Assembly: GCF_037113415.1 (NCBI RefSeq)
Contig: NZ_CP146608.1
Span: 1,508,501 to 1,572,500, forward strand
Direction: 5' to 3'
Length of the DNA: 64,000 nucleotides
From: Devosia sp. XK-2
GTDB lineage: Bacteria > Pseudomonadota > Alphaproteobacteria > Rhizobiales > Devosiaceae
This document shows, piece by piece, positions 1 through 9,161 of this stretch. The position numbers and the translations under genes are program-made. The notes beneath the pieces are model-generated. The model made no database searches. It saw only the letters and a list, made by a program, of their open reading frames with translations, and was not told the origin of the DNA. Numbering within the stretch: the first letter of the stretch is position 1; every line of letters begins with the position of its first letter.

Positions 1-205
1 GCGCCACCCCGTTCCAGCTCTTCTGGCCATGCGTTTCCACATTATAGCCGAGCGCCTCGATCTCGGCGCGCGGGAAGCCTTCATCGATTGTCTTGATTTC
101 CTGCAGGCCCACAATGTCGGGCTTTTCTTCCTCGAGCCAGCGCAGCACCAGCTCCAGTCGGGCCTTGATGCCATTGATGTTCCAGGTGGCAATGCGCAGC
201 GTCAT
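1..205 (-). CDS. xthA: exodeoxyribonuclease III, N-terminal part (runs off window start)
   Basis: This is the first 68 codons of an ExoIII-family AP endonuclease/3'-5' exonuclease of base-excision repair; the rest lies left of the window. The reverse strand reads MTLRIATWNINGIKARLE and continues into GLQEIKT. That gives the family's metal and phosphate-binding Asn (N9, in the WNING motif) and catalytic Glu (E36, in LQE). The ATG at 205 is preceded by a strong AAGGAGG Shine-Dalgarno (210-217), which fixes the start. A palindromic repeat begins immediately upstream of that site. The family assignment is firm; the choice of xthA over another ExoIII paralogue is an inference. Confidence 0.9.
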   Translation of the reverse strand, partial: MTLRIATWNINGIKARLELVLRWLEEEKPDIVGLQEIKTIDEGFPRAEIEALGYNVETHGQKSWNGVA

Positions 206-216
206 CGCGTCCTCCT

Positions 217-340
217 TAGAGCGCTTCCAGGAAAAGTTGATAGACTTTCCGGTTCGGAAGCGCGGCGAAACAAAGACTTAGAGCGCTTCCAGGAAAAGTT
301 GCAGACTTTTGCGGTTCGGAAGCGCGACAAAACAAAGACT
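217..340. repeat. tandem pair of 62-bp palindromic intergenic repeats
   Basis: Two adjacent 62-bp units (217-278 and 279-340) differ at only a few positions. Each starts TAGAGCGCTTCC and ends in ACAAAGACT. Within each unit GCGCTTCC (221-228 in unit 1) and GGAAGCGC (257-264) are inverted arms, so each unit can fold into a stem-loop. The layout (TAGAGC head, inverted arms, A-rich CAAAGA tail) resembles the short palindromic repeats common between genes in Rhizobiales. A diverged relative lies at 20841-20901. The pair separates xthA from the serine hydrolase genes. Confidence 0.85.
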
Positions 341-1481
341 AGAGCCCGATTTTGTGTCCACTAAAATCGGAATTGCTCAAGGCAAATTCGGCGTAAACGG
401 CCTTCCGCAAGGCGCGCGGGAAAGCGAGCTCCCCACCATAGAACGCGGTATTGCTCAGCGAAACCATGCAAATCCGGTTCACCGGGTCCATCGACCAGAT
501 ATGCCCGTAAATTCCACCCCAATTATTCGTCCCGGCCGGCCAGTAGAGGTCGGCCCGCTGCGGATCGACCGTATAGCTCCCGAGGAAACTGAAGGCTTGG
601 CCCGGCTCGCGCTCATAACCCATCTGGTCTCGCATGGCCTTTTTCGCCGTCTCTGGCTTCAGAATAGGGCCGCCGCCGCCGAGAATGGCGTTGAGGAACC
701 GCATGAAGTCGGGTGCGGTTGTTGCCATGCCCCCGCCGCCACATTCGAACGCCTTCTCATTGAAAATCCGCTCAGGCGAAAATGTCGTGACCCCGCCCCA
801 TGGATTTTTGACCGAATGCGGCTCGCCCATGCGAACAGGCATGTCCTCGCCATCGCCATAGGGCACGGCCAGTCGCCTGCGGTCCCGAACGACGAAATCG
901 GTATCCTTCATCGCCAGCGGTCCGGTCACATAATGCGCCACCGCCTCGCGCAGCCGTCCGCCATGCACCTTGGCCACAATGCCGCCGATCACATCGATGG
1001 CCATGGAATAGAACCAGGACGTGCCCGGTGCGTATGACAGCTCCTGCGCCGCCAGCAGCGGCAGCAATTCGTCCAGGTGAATATCGGCATTCACCAGCCC
1101 GCCCGTCACCCGAGGGTCCTTGGCGGTATAGTCGTAGAGCAGCCCCGCCGTATGCGTCAGCAAATGCTTGAGCGTGATCACCGGCTCGCTGCCATCGGCC
1201 AGTTTGGGCCTGAAATAGGGTAGGTAGCGCGTCACCGGATCGTCGGTCTGCACCAGCCCCGCATCCTCCATCGCCAGCAGTGTTGAGGCCACCAGCGGCT
1301 TGGTCAGCGACGCGGCGCGGAAAATCGTGTCCTCGGTCATGGGCGTTCCGGCCTCGCGGTCCGAAAGCCCCGCGGCGCGGCGATAGATCACCTCGCCATC
1401 CTTGGCCGCCATCACCACGGCCCCAACCAGCTTGCCGCTCGCCACCGCCTCATCAAGTACGTGGTTGACTGTCCCGGTCAC
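339..1481 (-). CDS. serine hydrolase, beta-lactamase/PBP-like family (paralogue 2 of a tandem pair)
   Basis: This 380-residue protein has the class C beta-lactamase-like fold that includes esterases and D-aminopeptidases. SLTK in FRAASLTKPLVAST is the Ser-x-x-Lys catalytic motif, and YSMAID supplies the catalytic Tyr. No signal peptide is visible, so a cytoplasmic esterase-type hydrolase is more likely than a drug-resistance enzyme. An open frame continues upstream to 1655 but overlaps the neighbouring gene. I chose the GTG at 1481, which has GGGGGG 7-12 nt upstream and begins TGTVNHVLDEAV, matching the paralogue's N-terminus. It lies 26 nt downstream of that paralogue, so the two are probably cotranscribed. 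The C-terminal residues SDFSGHKIGL come from repeat DNA. Substrate unknown. Confidence 0.8.
   Translation of the reverse strand: MTGTVNHVLDEAVASGKLVGAVVMAAKDGEVIYRRAAGLSDREAGTPMTEDTIFRAASLTKPLVASTLLAMEDAGLVQTDDPVTRYLPYFRPKLADGSEPVITLKHLLTHTAGLLYDYTAKDPRVTGGLVNADIHLDELLPLLAAQELSYAPGTSWFYSMAIDVIGGIVAKVHGGRLREAVAHYVTGPLAMKDTDFVVRDRRRLAVPYGDGEDMPVRMGEPHSVKNPWGGVTTFSPERIFNEKAFECGGGGMATTAPDFMRFLNAILGGGGPILKPETAKKAMRDQMGYEREPGQAFSFLGSYTVDPQRADLYWPAGTNNWGGIYGHIWSMDPVNRICMVSLSNTAFYGGELAFPRALRKAVYAEFALSNSDFSGHKIGL
341..370. repeat. short palindrome following the tandem repeat
   Basis: CCGATTTT (346-353) and AAAATCGG (363-370) form a perfect 8-bp inverted repeat with a 9-nt loop. It begins with the same AGAGC head as the 62-bp units. 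The last ten or so codons and the TAG stop of the upstream serine hydrolase (reverse strand) lie inside it, so the repeat appears to have been inserted into, or to have replaced, that gene's 3' end. Confidence 0.6.
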
Positions 1482-1507
1482 GGCGTTTCCCCCCAAGAAC
1501 ACTAAAA

Positions 1508-2614
1508 TCAGTCGACATAATCGGCATAAACGGCTCGGATCAGATCCTTGGGATACTGCCCGGTGCATCCCTCCAGCGCCGTATTTGTCATCGACACCAC
1601 GGTCAGTCCGTTGACCGGGTCGATCAGCCAGGAATGACCATAGACGCCGCCCCAATTGACCGTTCCGGCGGCCGAGGGCGAGCCTGCGGCCACTGGATCG
1701 TCAACCACCGCGCCCAGATAACCAAAGCGCTGCCCCGCATCATCTCGCTTGAGATTTCCAATCTGGTTGGAAAAAGCGCGCGCCACCGTTTCGGGCCGGA
1801 CCGCTCCGCCGCCGCCATTCCGCATGGCTTCCAGGAAGCGCAGGATATCGCCCGGCGTCCCGGCCATGCCCGCGCCGCCAGACTGGAAGGCCTTTGGATT
1901 GAAAATGCGGGAAGGTGAGAACGTCGGGCCCTCGCCGCTTTCATCGGCCACCATTTGTGGGTCGCCCATCGGCATGGCCGGCATGCCATCGGCATAGGGT
2001 TTGGCCAGCCGGGCTTTGTCGGCTACGAAAAAGCCGGTCTCGTTCAGGCCGAGCGGCCCGGCAATGTGCTCGCGCACCGCGTCGCCCACGCTGCCGCCAT
2101 GCACTTTCTCCAGCACCGCGCCCAGAACGTCGATCGCGACCGAATAGAGCCAGCCCGTTCCCGGCACGAACTCCAGCGGCAGCTTGGCCACGCGCGAAAA
2201 ATTCTCCTCAAGGCTCATATCCGACGCGCCAAGCCCGGTGGTGATCATCGGGTCCTGCGGATAGCTGTAAGCCAGGCCCGCCGTGTGGGTCAGCAAATGG
2301 TGGATTGTGATTTCCGCCTGGGAGCCGTCGGGCGATGTCGGCGTGAACCAGGGCAGGTGGTCCGCCACGCGGTCATCAAGGCCGATCAGGCCCTTGTCGG
2401 ACATGGCAAGGGCTGTCGCCGCCACCACGGGCTTGGTCACCGATGCGAGCCGATAAATAGCGTTCTCGATCATCGACACGCCCGCCTCGCGGTCGAGCCA
2501 GCCCGCCGTCCGGCGACACACGATGTCGCCATGGTGGGCCACGACCAGTTCTGCGCCGACAATCGACTGCTTCTCGACGGCCGCGTCCATCACGGCTTCG
2601 ATACGGCTCTTCAT
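1508..2614 (-). CDS. serine hydrolase, beta-lactamase/PBP-like family (paralogue 1 of a tandem pair)
   Basis: This 368-residue protein has the same architecture as the gene at 339-1481 and is clearly its paralogue. Shared blocks include AGxxDREAG, VTKP/LTKP, HLLTHTAGL, GTxWxYSxAIDV and WGGVYGH. SVTK in YRLASVTKPVVA is the catalytic Ser-x-x-Lys, and the Tyr of LYSVAIDV is the likely general base. There is no export signal. The ATG at 2614 has GGAGG 7-11 nt upstream. It is the first gene of a two-gene unit downstream of erpA and on the same strand. The annotation as an esterase/hydrolase is a family-level call only. Confidence 0.8.
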   Translation of the reverse strand: MKSRIEAVMDAAVEKQSIVGAELVVAHHGDIVCRRTAGWLDREAGVSMIENAIYRLASVTKPVVAATALAMSDKGLIGLDDRVADHLPWFTPTSPDGSQAEITIHHLLTHTAGLAYSYPQDPMITTGLGASDMSLEENFSRVAKLPLEFVPGTGWLYSVAIDVLGAVLEKVHGGSVGDAVREHIAGPLGLNETGFFVADKARLAKPYADGMPAMPMGDPQMVADESGEGPTFSPSRIFNPKAFQSGGAGMAGTPGDILRFLEAMRNGGGGAVRPETVARAFSNQIGNLKRDDAGQRFGYLGAVVDDPVAAGSPSAAGTVNWGGVYGHSWLIDPVNGLTVVSMTNTALEGCTGQYPKDLIRAVYADYVD

Positions 2615-2668
2615 GCTGATTCCTCCAAGGGCGCCAGGACCCTAGCGTCGCGCGGAGGGGAGATAAAG

Positions 2669-3022
2669 CTAAACCGCGAAACTGGTTCCGCAGCCGCAGG
2701 ACGCCACGGCATTGGGGTTTTTGATCTGGAACGACTGGCCGATCAGGTCATCGACAAAGTCGATTTCCGAGCCGCCCATGAATTCAAGGCTCAGCGAATC
2801 GATCAGCACTGTGGCGTCGCCTTTTTGCAGCACCAGATCGTCGGCATTGGGGCTTTCCTGCACCAGATTGTATTCGTACTGGAAACCCGAACAGCCACCG
2901 CCCGCCACTGAAATCCGCAGCACCGTGCCGGGCGCCTCCTTGGAAAGGATGCGCGAGACACGCTTGGCGGCGCGGTCCGAAAGGGTTACGGCAGGGGCAT
3001 CGGCAAGTGCGGCGTCGGTCAT
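2669..3022 (-). CDS. erpA: A-type iron-sulfur carrier ErpA
   Basis: This 117-residue HesB/IscA-type protein receives Fe-S clusters from the Suf scaffold and passes them to apo-proteins. The three cluster-ligand cysteines are visible: C44 in GGGCSGFQY, and C109 and C111 in SCGCGTSF. The ADDLVLxxG and IDFVDDLIGQSF blocks are typical of the ErpA branch. It is divergent from dgt with about 87 bp between them, the usual Rhizobiales arrangement. A second carrier, SufA, is encoded in the suf operon at 48178-48573, so this window carries both members of the family. Confidence 0.92.
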   Translation of the reverse strand: MTDAALADAPAVTLSDRAAKRVSRILSKEAPGTVLRISVAGGGCSGFQYEYNLVQESPNADDLVLQKGDATVLIDSLSLEFMGGSEIDFVDDLIGQSFQIKNPNAVASCGCGTSFAV

Positions 3023-3109
3023 GGGAAATCCCGGGTCAGTCGTAATGTCATAACGCTCAACCTAAGATAGGCGTTCAGCGCGTCATTGCAAAGGCCTGGA
3101 AGAGACCAG

Positions 3110-4258
3110 ATGAGAGACACCGCCTCCTACGCCAGCAAGTCCTCCCAATCGCTCGGGCGGCTTTATGGCACTGGCGCCAGCCCGACGCGCTCCGAATTCC
3201 AGCGCGACCGCGACCGCATCATCCATTCCACCGCGTTTCGGCGCCTGCAGCACAAGACCCAGGTTTTTCTGGCGCATGAAGGTCGGCATTTCCGCAACCG
3301 CCTGACCCACACATTGGAGGTCAGCCAGATCGCCCGCTCCATCGCCCGGGCCCTGCGGCTGGACGAAGATTTGGCCGAGGCCATCGCCCTCAGCCACGAT
3401 CTGGGACATACCCCCTTCGGTCACGCCGGCGAGCGCGCTTTGGACCGAGCCATGGAGCCCTATGGCGGCTTCGATCATAATATACAGGCGCTCCGCGTCG
3501 TCACCCGCCTCGAAAACCGCTATGCTGAGCACGACGGGCTCAACCTGACCTGGGAAACGCTCGAGGGCATCCTCAAGCATAATGGACCCTTGCCGCATCT
3601 GGTCGATCTGGCCGAAATTCCCGCACCCGCCGATCTGCGGGTCGACACCTATGCGAGCCTTGAAGCTCAGGTCGCCGCCATTGCCGACGACATTGCCTAC
3701 AATGCCCACGACATCGACGACGCCTTGCGGGCCAATCTGGTCACCCTGCAGGATTTCGCCGGCGTGCCCATGGCCGGCCCCATCGTCGAGGAAGTTCTGG
3801 CGCGCTACCCCGATATTGCCCCCAAGCGCCAGACCCACGAGGTCCAGCGCCGCATGATCACCCGCGCCGTCGAAAATGTCATCGCCACCAGCGCCGGCAA
3901 TATAGCCACGGCGGCCATCTCCTCGCCCGAGGATGCGCGGCAGATCGGGCGGACCCTGGTTTCCTTCTCGCCGGAAATGGCGGCGAATGAAAAGGGGCTC
4001 AAATCCTTTCTCTTTTCCCGGGTCTATCGCCATGAAGATGTCATGGTGCCGGTGCGCGAAAGCGAAGCGGTGGTGGACCGGCTCTTCGCGGCCTATATGG
4101 CCGATGCCGATATGCCAGGGCGCTGGGGTGAGGCGGGCAGGGCGGTCTCGGGGGCGGCGCGCGCCCGCATCGTCGCCGACTTCATCGCCGGCATGACCGA
4201 CCCCTATGCCCTGGACGAGCACCAGCGCTTGTTTGACGCTCGACCCGATTTCCGTTAA
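3110..4258 (+). CDS. dgt: deoxyguanosinetriphosphate triphosphohydrolase-like protein (dNTPase)
   Basis: This 382-residue HD-domain protein belongs to the type 2 dGTPase-like family, which hydrolyses dNTPs to the deoxynucleoside and tripolyphosphate. The HD metal site is clear: H67 in NRLTHTLEV, then H96-D97 in LSHDLGHTPFGHAGE. The N-terminal SPTRSEFQRDRDRIIHS and FRRLQHKTQV blocks are diagnostic. A TTG at 3086 is possible, but ATG 3110 with GGAAGAG upstream gives a start (MRDTASYASK) closer to the family's usual one. It lies divergent to erpA and upstream of argS, separated from argS by a palindromic repeat. Confidence 0.92.
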   Translation: MRDTASYASKSSQSLGRLYGTGASPTRSEFQRDRDRIIHSTAFRRLQHKTQVFLAHEGRHFRNRLTHTLEVSQIARSIARALRLDEDLAEAIALSHDLGHTPFGHAGERALDRAMEPYGGFDHNIQALRVVTRLENRYAEHDGLNLTWETLEGILKHNGPLPHLVDLAEIPAPADLRVDTYASLEAQVAAIADDIAYNAHDIDDALRANLVTLQDFAGVPMAGPIVEEVLARYPDIAPKRQTHEVQRRMITRAVENVIATSAGNIATAAISSPEDARQIGRTLVSFSPEMAANEKGLKSFLFSRVYRHEDVMVPVRESEAVVDRLFAAYMADADMPGRWGEAGRAVSGAARARIVADFIAGMTDPYALDEHQRLFDARPDFR

Positions 4259-4305
4259 CGCCAACCGCCGTGTGACAAGGGCTGACAGCGCCCAAACTCA
4301 CTGCT

Positions 4306-4388
4306 CCGCCCTCGGGCTTGACCCGAGGGCCACTATCAACACAGTACGCGTTGCCGCAGGTCCCCGGGTTAAGCCAGAGGACGACACG
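4306..4388. repeat. paired inverted palindromic repeat between dgt and argS
   Basis: CCCTCGGGCTTGACCCGAGGG (about 4308-4329) is itself palindromic. A degenerate inverted copy follows at about 4359-4384 (CCCCGGG, TTAAGCCAGAGGACGAC). This CTCGGGCTTGACCCGAG core is a frequent short intergenic repeat in Alphaproteobacteria. The element fills most of the 189-bp dgt-argS gap and may act as a transcript-end or stability structure. That role is inferred from position only. Confidence 0.65.
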
Positions 4389-4447
4389 GTGGAGGAGAGG
4401 CGATTTGCCTGGAACCGACACCGCATATGAAGTGAGTTAGGCTCGAC

Positions 4448-6193
4448 ATGGACATTTTCGCCCTCTTCACCACCCGGGTCATCGAGGCCCTGCGTGCCGA
4501 CTATCCTGAGCTCGACGCCGAGCTGCTTGCACGCGTGGTGGTGGAGCCCCCGCGCGATCCTGCCCATGGAGACCTCAGCACCAATGCCGCCATGGTTGTG
4601 GCCAAGCCCTTGGGCAAGAATCCGCGCGAGGTAGCGTCCGGTCTGGTGGAACGCTTCAAATCGGCACCCGATGTAACCTCGGTCGAAGTGGCCGGTCCCG
4701 GCTTCATCAACTTCCGGCTCGCCGATAGCATCTGGCATCAGGTTCTGAAAGCCGTGGGCGCTCAGGGCGAGAACTTCGGTCGGTCCAATCTGGGCAAGGG
4801 CGAACGGGTCAATGTCGAATATGTCTCCGCCAACCCCACCGGCCCCATGCATGTCGGCCACACCCGCGGCGCCGTCTTTGGCGACGCGCTGGCCTCGCTC
4901 ATGGCCTGGTCCGGTTATGACGTGACGCGCGAATATTACATCAACGATACCGGCGGTCAGACCATAATTCTCGGCGAGTCGGCTCTCCTGCGTTATCGCG
5001 AGGCCTTGGGCGAAACCATCGAGATTCCGTCCGGCTTCTATCCCGGCGACTATCTCATCCCTGTGGGTAAGGCGCTGGCGGCCGAATATGGCGCCTCGCT
5101 GCTCGATAAGCCCGTGCAGGAAGCGGTGCTGATCGCCCGCGAGGCGGCCCTTGCCGCCATGATGGAACTGGTCAAGGCCGACCTCGCCCAGCTCAATATC
5201 CATCACGACGTCTTCTTCTCCGAACGCACCCTGCATGGGCAGGGTGGTGACATCCAGTTGACGCTCGATTGGCTGCGCGAGGAAGGCATGGTCTATGAAG
5301 GCCGGCTCGATCCGCCCAAGGGCAAGACGCCAGAAGATTGGGAAGATCGCGAGCAGACCCTGTTCCGCGCCACCGACTATGGCGACGACACTGATCGCGC
5401 CCTGATCAAGTCGGATGGCTCCTACACCTATTTCGCAGCCGACATTGCCTATCACCGCAACAAATATCTGCGTGGCTTCAAGCACATGGTCAATGTGCTC
5501 GGCGCCGACCATTCCGGCTATGTCAAGCGCCTGCAGGCGGCCGTGAAGGCCGTCTCGAATGGTGAAGCCGATATCGACGTGCGCATTTGCCAGCTTGTGC
5601 GGCTGCTCAAGAACGGCGAGCCGTTCAAGATGTCCAAGCGCTCCGGCGACCTGGTCCTGCTCTCCGACGTGGTCGAGGAAGTGGGGCCGGACGCGACGCG
5701 CTTCATGCTTTTGTTCCGGCGGAACGATGCCGCCATGGATTTCGACTTTGCCCTGGTCAAGGAGCAAACGCGCGATAATCCCGTATTCTACGTGCAATAT
5801 GCCCATGCCCGCGCCTGTTCCATTTTCCGTACCGCCAGGCGCGACATGCCCGATCTCGATGTCTCGGCCGCCGCCCTGGCCGGGGCCGAGTTGGAACTGC
5901 TCGGCAGCGCCGCCGATATCGAACTCATTCGCCTGCTCGGGGCCTGGCCGCGCACGGTGGCCGCGGCGACAATCGCGCACGAGCCGCATCGTATCGCATT
6001 CTATGTGCATGAGCTCTCAGCGGCCTTGCATGGCTTCTGGGCAAAGGGCAAGGATGAGCCGCAGTTACGATTTGTTAACCCTTCGGACCCGAAGTTGACC
6101 CTAGCTCGACTCGCACTCGTCGACGCCGTTCGCCAGGTAATTCGCAACGGCCTTGGGATTTTGGGGGTCTCCGCGCCTGAGGAGCTTTCATAA
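4448..6193 (+). CDS. argS: arginyl-tRNA synthetase
   Basis: This 581-residue class Ia synthetase charges tRNA-Arg in the cytoplasm. The N-terminal Add1 domain starts [11 protein letters not shown]. The ATP-binding HIGH motif is HVGH at 135-138 within [15 protein letters not shown]. The second motif is KMSKR at about 394-398. The C-terminal anticodon-binding DALR-type domain contains [20 protein letters not shown] sequence ([16 protein letters not shown]). Length is normal for the family. The ribosome-binding site is weak. It is followed after 73 bp by the SPOR-protein gene on the same strand. Confidence 0.97.
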   Translation: MDIFALFTTRVIEALRADYPELDAELLARVVVEPPRDPAHGDLSTNAAMVVAKPLGKNPREVASGLVERFKSAPDVTSVEVAGPGFINFRLADSIWHQVLKAVGAQGENFGRSNLGKGERVNVEYVSANPTGPMHVGHTRGAVFGDALASLMAWSGYDVTREYYINDTGGQTIILGESALLRYREALGETIEIPSGFYPGDYLIPVGKALAAEYGASLLDKPVQEAVLIAREAALAAMMELVKADLAQLNIHHDVFFSERTLHGQGGDIQLTLDWLREEGMVYEGRLDPPKGKTPEDWEDREQTLFRATDYGDDTDRALIKSDGSYTYFAADIAYHRNKYLRGFKHMVNVLGADHSGYVKRLQAAVKAVSNGEADIDVRICQLVRLLKNGEPFKMSKRSGDLVLLSDVVEEVGPDATRFMLLFRRNDAAMDFDFALVKEQTRDNPVFYVQYAHARACSIFRTARRDMPDLDVSAAALAGAELELLGSAADIELIRLLGAWPRTVAAATIAHEPHRIAFYVHELSAALHGFWAKGKDEPQLRFVNPSDPKLTLARLALVDAVRQVIRNGLGILGVSAPEELS

Positions 6194-6266
6194 TTCGGGC
6201 GCATTGGTGTGAAAATACGCGGCAAAATCCTTGACAGGACAATCCGCACTCTAGGGGCGCTGCGAG

Positions 6267-8294
6267 ATGACGTCAGCGAAACCGCATTCGATGGCCGCAC
6301 AGACTGAAGCACCGGACGATCTTATTGCTGAACTGGCACGCCTGATGGCCGACGAGGCCCGCAGCGACAAGCCGGATAGCAAGGTGCAGACCACGCCAGT
6401 CCGTATTCCGGGCGATGCCGAACCTAACCCGGCGCCGCGTTTTGATGGGGCAGCCCGCAGCGAGCGGCCGGCAGAGCCCGCGCCCGTCCGCATCCCGGGC
6501 GACGCGCCTGCCTCCGCGCCTAAGGAACCCGAGCCGTTTTCCTTTGATTTCGGCCTGACCGGCGCTTCCGAGCCGTCCGAGGCCCAGCCTGCCAGCGCCC
6601 CGGCGCCCATGATGGACAAGGCACAGGACGAGCCCGAAACCCAACAGTCGGTATCGCTCGACCACGACAGCCTCGCCGATCTGATTGCCGCCGAATTGGC
6701 CTCCGACTTGCCCGGTCCCGCCAGTGTCGAGCAGCCGGAAACAGCCGAACCGGCAGCTGTTGAGAACCCGACCGACCAGGACAATTTCGGCACCCCGCCG
6801 ATCTTCGGTCTCGGCGGAGGCGCGCCAGCGCCCGTCCAGAGCCAATCCGCCGCCCCCCGCGAGACGCCCGCACCGGCGCCCGCCGCGTCCAATGCCGAGC
6901 CCTTAGATCCTCTGGATGAGATCGAGCGCCTCGTCGGGCCCGCGGTTCGCGCGAACATCGCCGATAGCGCGCCCGCCAGTCCGGCCCTGCGCAGTCTGGC
7001 GACCCCGACAATCGCGACCCAAACGCCCGCCCGGGCTCCTACGGACAAGCCGATCCAAGCCGAAATTCCGGCTCCGGCGCCCGTGAGCCCCGCGGCCAAG
7101 GGCGAGATGAATTCAGTGGACGAGGCCATTCTGGCCGCTGCTGCTGCCACCGGCGCTCATGTCGAATGGGTCAATGGCAATGGCGAAGCCGGCGCCGACG
7201 CCATCGAAACCGATACCGAAGCCCTGGCCCGCCCACCGCGTGCCGCGCTCCGCCTCAACCGGGCTGTTGTCGGGCCATTGGTGGCCGTCGGGCTGCTGGC
7301 CGTCGCCGGTGCGGGCCTCTACTGGGTGCTGGGGCAGGGCGGTACCACCACCGGGCCGGCGCCGCTTCTGGTGGCCGATACCACACCGACCAAGGAAGTG
7401 CCCGAGGCCGATAACTCCGCCGAAACCGCCCAGTCGGTGGTCTTCAATGAGATTTCCGGTGCGGAAACCGGCGGCGAGGAACAATTGGTCTCGCGCGATC
7501 AGGCCGATACTGAGGCCGTTGTGGCCGCCAATACCGCGCCCACGAGCTCGGGCGTCCTGGCCACCAGCGGCGGCGACAATGTCGACCCCAATCAGGATGG
7601 CCTGGTGAACCGCAAGGTGCGCACTGTGACCGTGCTGCCCGACGGCACCATTGTCAGCGGCGACGACAGCCTGGCCGGTTCGGCTATTCTGCCGGTCGAC
7701 CGGCCCAATGTGCCCGATGTGCCGGGTGCCGATTTCTCCACGCCAGAGCTGGTTGCCAGCGCCCGCGCAGAGACCGCGACGCCTGCGGCAGTCCCCGAGC
7801 CGGCGGCCACCCCGACACCGGCTGCATCGATCGTTGAGCCAGGCGCCGACGTGCCCGTTGTCGATGCCACTGGCGCCGCCTTGCCCGGTCGCACGGTCAG
7901 GGTGCCTATGGATCGGCCCGACAATTTCGCCGCGCTCGCCTCTGCAGCCATCGCCGCTGCAAATGCTGTGTCGACCCCGGCCACCCCGGCCACGGCAACG
8001 GCCCAGCCGCAGGCTGCCGCCCCGCAACAGGCCGCCGCCACATCCAGCGGCGGGGCCTCGAGCTATGTGCAATTGGCCTCCCAGCGCAGCGAAGAGGCCG
8101 CCCGCCAGTCTGCGCAGGCCATCGCCACCCGCTATGGCGTGCTTTTCGGTGGTGCCAATCTGGAGATCCAGCGCGTCGACTTGGGCGAACGCGGCATCTA
8201 TTACCGGGTGCTGGTGCCGGCCGCGTCGCGCGAAAGCGCGGCCAATATCTGCACCAATGTGAAAGCGGCCGGCGGCGACTGCCTCTTGCTCTAG
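6267..8294 (+). CDS. SPOR-domain inner-membrane protein
   Basis: This 675-residue protein has a long Pro/Ala-rich, low-complexity cytoplasmic region (about 1-330), one transmembrane segment (about 334-355, VGPLVAVGLLAVAGAGLYW) and a second disordered periplasmic linker. It ends in a C-terminal SPOR domain (about 596-675, beginning SSYVQLASQRS and ending GDCLLL). SPOR domains bind denuded glycan strands at division septa, so a role in septal peptidoglycan is likely. The argS-SPOR-scpA order is conserved in Rhizobiales. Two PVRIPGDA-like repeats near residues 46 and 72 are visible. No catalytic domain is present. Confidence 0.85.
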   Translation: MTSAKPHSMAAQTEAPDDLIAELARLMADEARSDKPDSKVQTTPVRIPGDAEPNPAPRFDGAARSERPAEPAPVRIPGDAPASAPKEPEPFSFDFGLTGASEPSEAQPASAPAPMMDKAQDEPETQQSVSLDHDSLADLIAAELASDLPGPASVEQPETAEPAAVENPTDQDNFGTPPIFGLGGGAPAPVQSQSAAPRETPAPAPAASNAEPLDPLDEIERLVGPAVRANIADSAPASPALRSLATPTIATQTPARAPTDKPIQAEIPAPAPVSPAAKGEMNSVDEAILAAAAATGAHVEWVNGNGEAGADAIETDTEALARPPRAALRLNRAVVGPLVAVGLLAVAGAGLYWVLGQGGTTTGPAPLLVADTTPTKEVPEADNSAETAQSVVFNEISGAETGGEEQLVSRDQADTEAVVAANTAPTSSGVLATSGGDNVDPNQDGLVNRKVRTVTVLPDGTIVSGDDSLAGSAILPVDRPNVPDVPGADFSTPELVASARAETATPAAVPEPAATPTPAASIVEPGADVPVVDATGAALPGRTVRVPMDRPDNFAALASAAIAAANAVSTPATPATATAQPQAAAPQQAAATSSGGASSYVQLASQRSEEAARQSAQAIATRYGVLFGGANLEIQRVDLGERGIYYRVLVPAASRESAANICTNVKAAGGDCLLL

Positions 8295-8375
8295 CTGCAG
8301 GCGGGATGGCCCTTGCTTGACGCCTCCGTCACCAGCGGACAAGGATGGCGAAAGACGGCCACCTGACGGACACCC

Positions 8376-9161
8376 ATGACTGAGGCAGAAGCCAATTGGT
8401 TCGATTCCCCGGCGGCGCCTGCCGCCGAGGACGTTTTGCATGTCGATGTCGGCGGCTATGAAGGCCCGCTGGATCTGCTGCTCGATCTTGCGCGCCGTCA
8501 AAAGGTCGATCTGTCCCGCATTTCCGTTCTGGCCCTGGCCGAACAATATCTGCTCTTCATCGACAAGGTCCGCGAACGCCGCATCGAGGTTGCTGCCGAC
8601 TATCTGGTCATGGCGGCCTGGCTGGCCTATCTCAAAAGCCGGCTGATGGTGCCGCAGGCGCCCGGCGACGAAGAGCCGAGCGGCGAGATGCTCGCCGCCA
8701 TGCTGCAATTCCGCCTCAAGCGCCTGGAAGCCATGCGAACCGCCGCTGGCCGCCTGATGAGCCGTCCACGGCTGAACGATCAGATTTTTGCGCGCGGCGC
8801 TCCCGAGCCCATCGAGATCGCCCGGCGCTCCATTTGGGAAGCCAGCCTCTACGATCTGCTTAAGGCCTATTCCAGCCAGCGCGAACGCGGCATTGTCACC
8901 GACTATGCCCCGCGCCTGAGAACCGTCTGGTCCTTGCAGGATGCGCGCGACATCCTGCAGCGCCTCATCGGCGATAGCCAGGAATGGGTGTCGCTTGATG
9001 CCTATCTCGTCGACTATCTCGCAACGCCCAGCGAACGCGCCACCGTGCGCGCTTCCACCTTTGCCTCCAGTCTGGAATTGGTGCGCCAGGGCCAGATCGA
9101 CATTCGGCAGACTGAAACATTCGGGCCCTTGTTCATGCGCCGCCGGAGTGATGCCAAGTGA
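8376..9161 (+). CDS. scpA: segregation and condensation protein A
   Basis: This 261-residue kleisin bridges SMC head domains in the SMC-ScpAB condensin that compacts and segregates the chromosome. The N-terminal block YEGPLDLLLDLARRQKVDL is the family signature, followed by the helical AADYLVMAAWLAYLKSRLM that contacts the SMC neck. A winged-helix C-terminus binds the SMC cap. It overlaps scpB by 4 nt, implying translational coupling. In many Rhizobiales nagZ lies just upstream; here the 81-bp gap behind the SPOR gene holds no gene. Confidence 0.93.
   Translation: MTEAEANWFDSPAAPAAEDVLHVDVGGYEGPLDLLLDLARRQKVDLSRISVLALAEQYLLFIDKVRERRIEVAADYLVMAAWLAYLKSRLMVPQAPGDEEPSGEMLAAMLQFRLKRLEAMRTAAGRLMSRPRLNDQIFARGAPEPIEIARRSIWEASLYDLLKAYSSQRERGIVTDYAPRLRTVWSLQDARDILQRLIGDSQEWVSLDAYLVDYLATPSERATVRASTFASSLELVRQGQIDIRQTETFGPLFMRRRSDAK

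Noticed and set aside
4298..6010. Long antisense open frame (570 codons) opposite argS
   Set aside because: It is the mirror of a well-supported synthetase gene in GC-rich DNA, has no ribosome-binding site and no domain; similar mirror frames lie opposite sufCD (44265-46190), the AsmA-like gene (37324-39195) and trigger factor.
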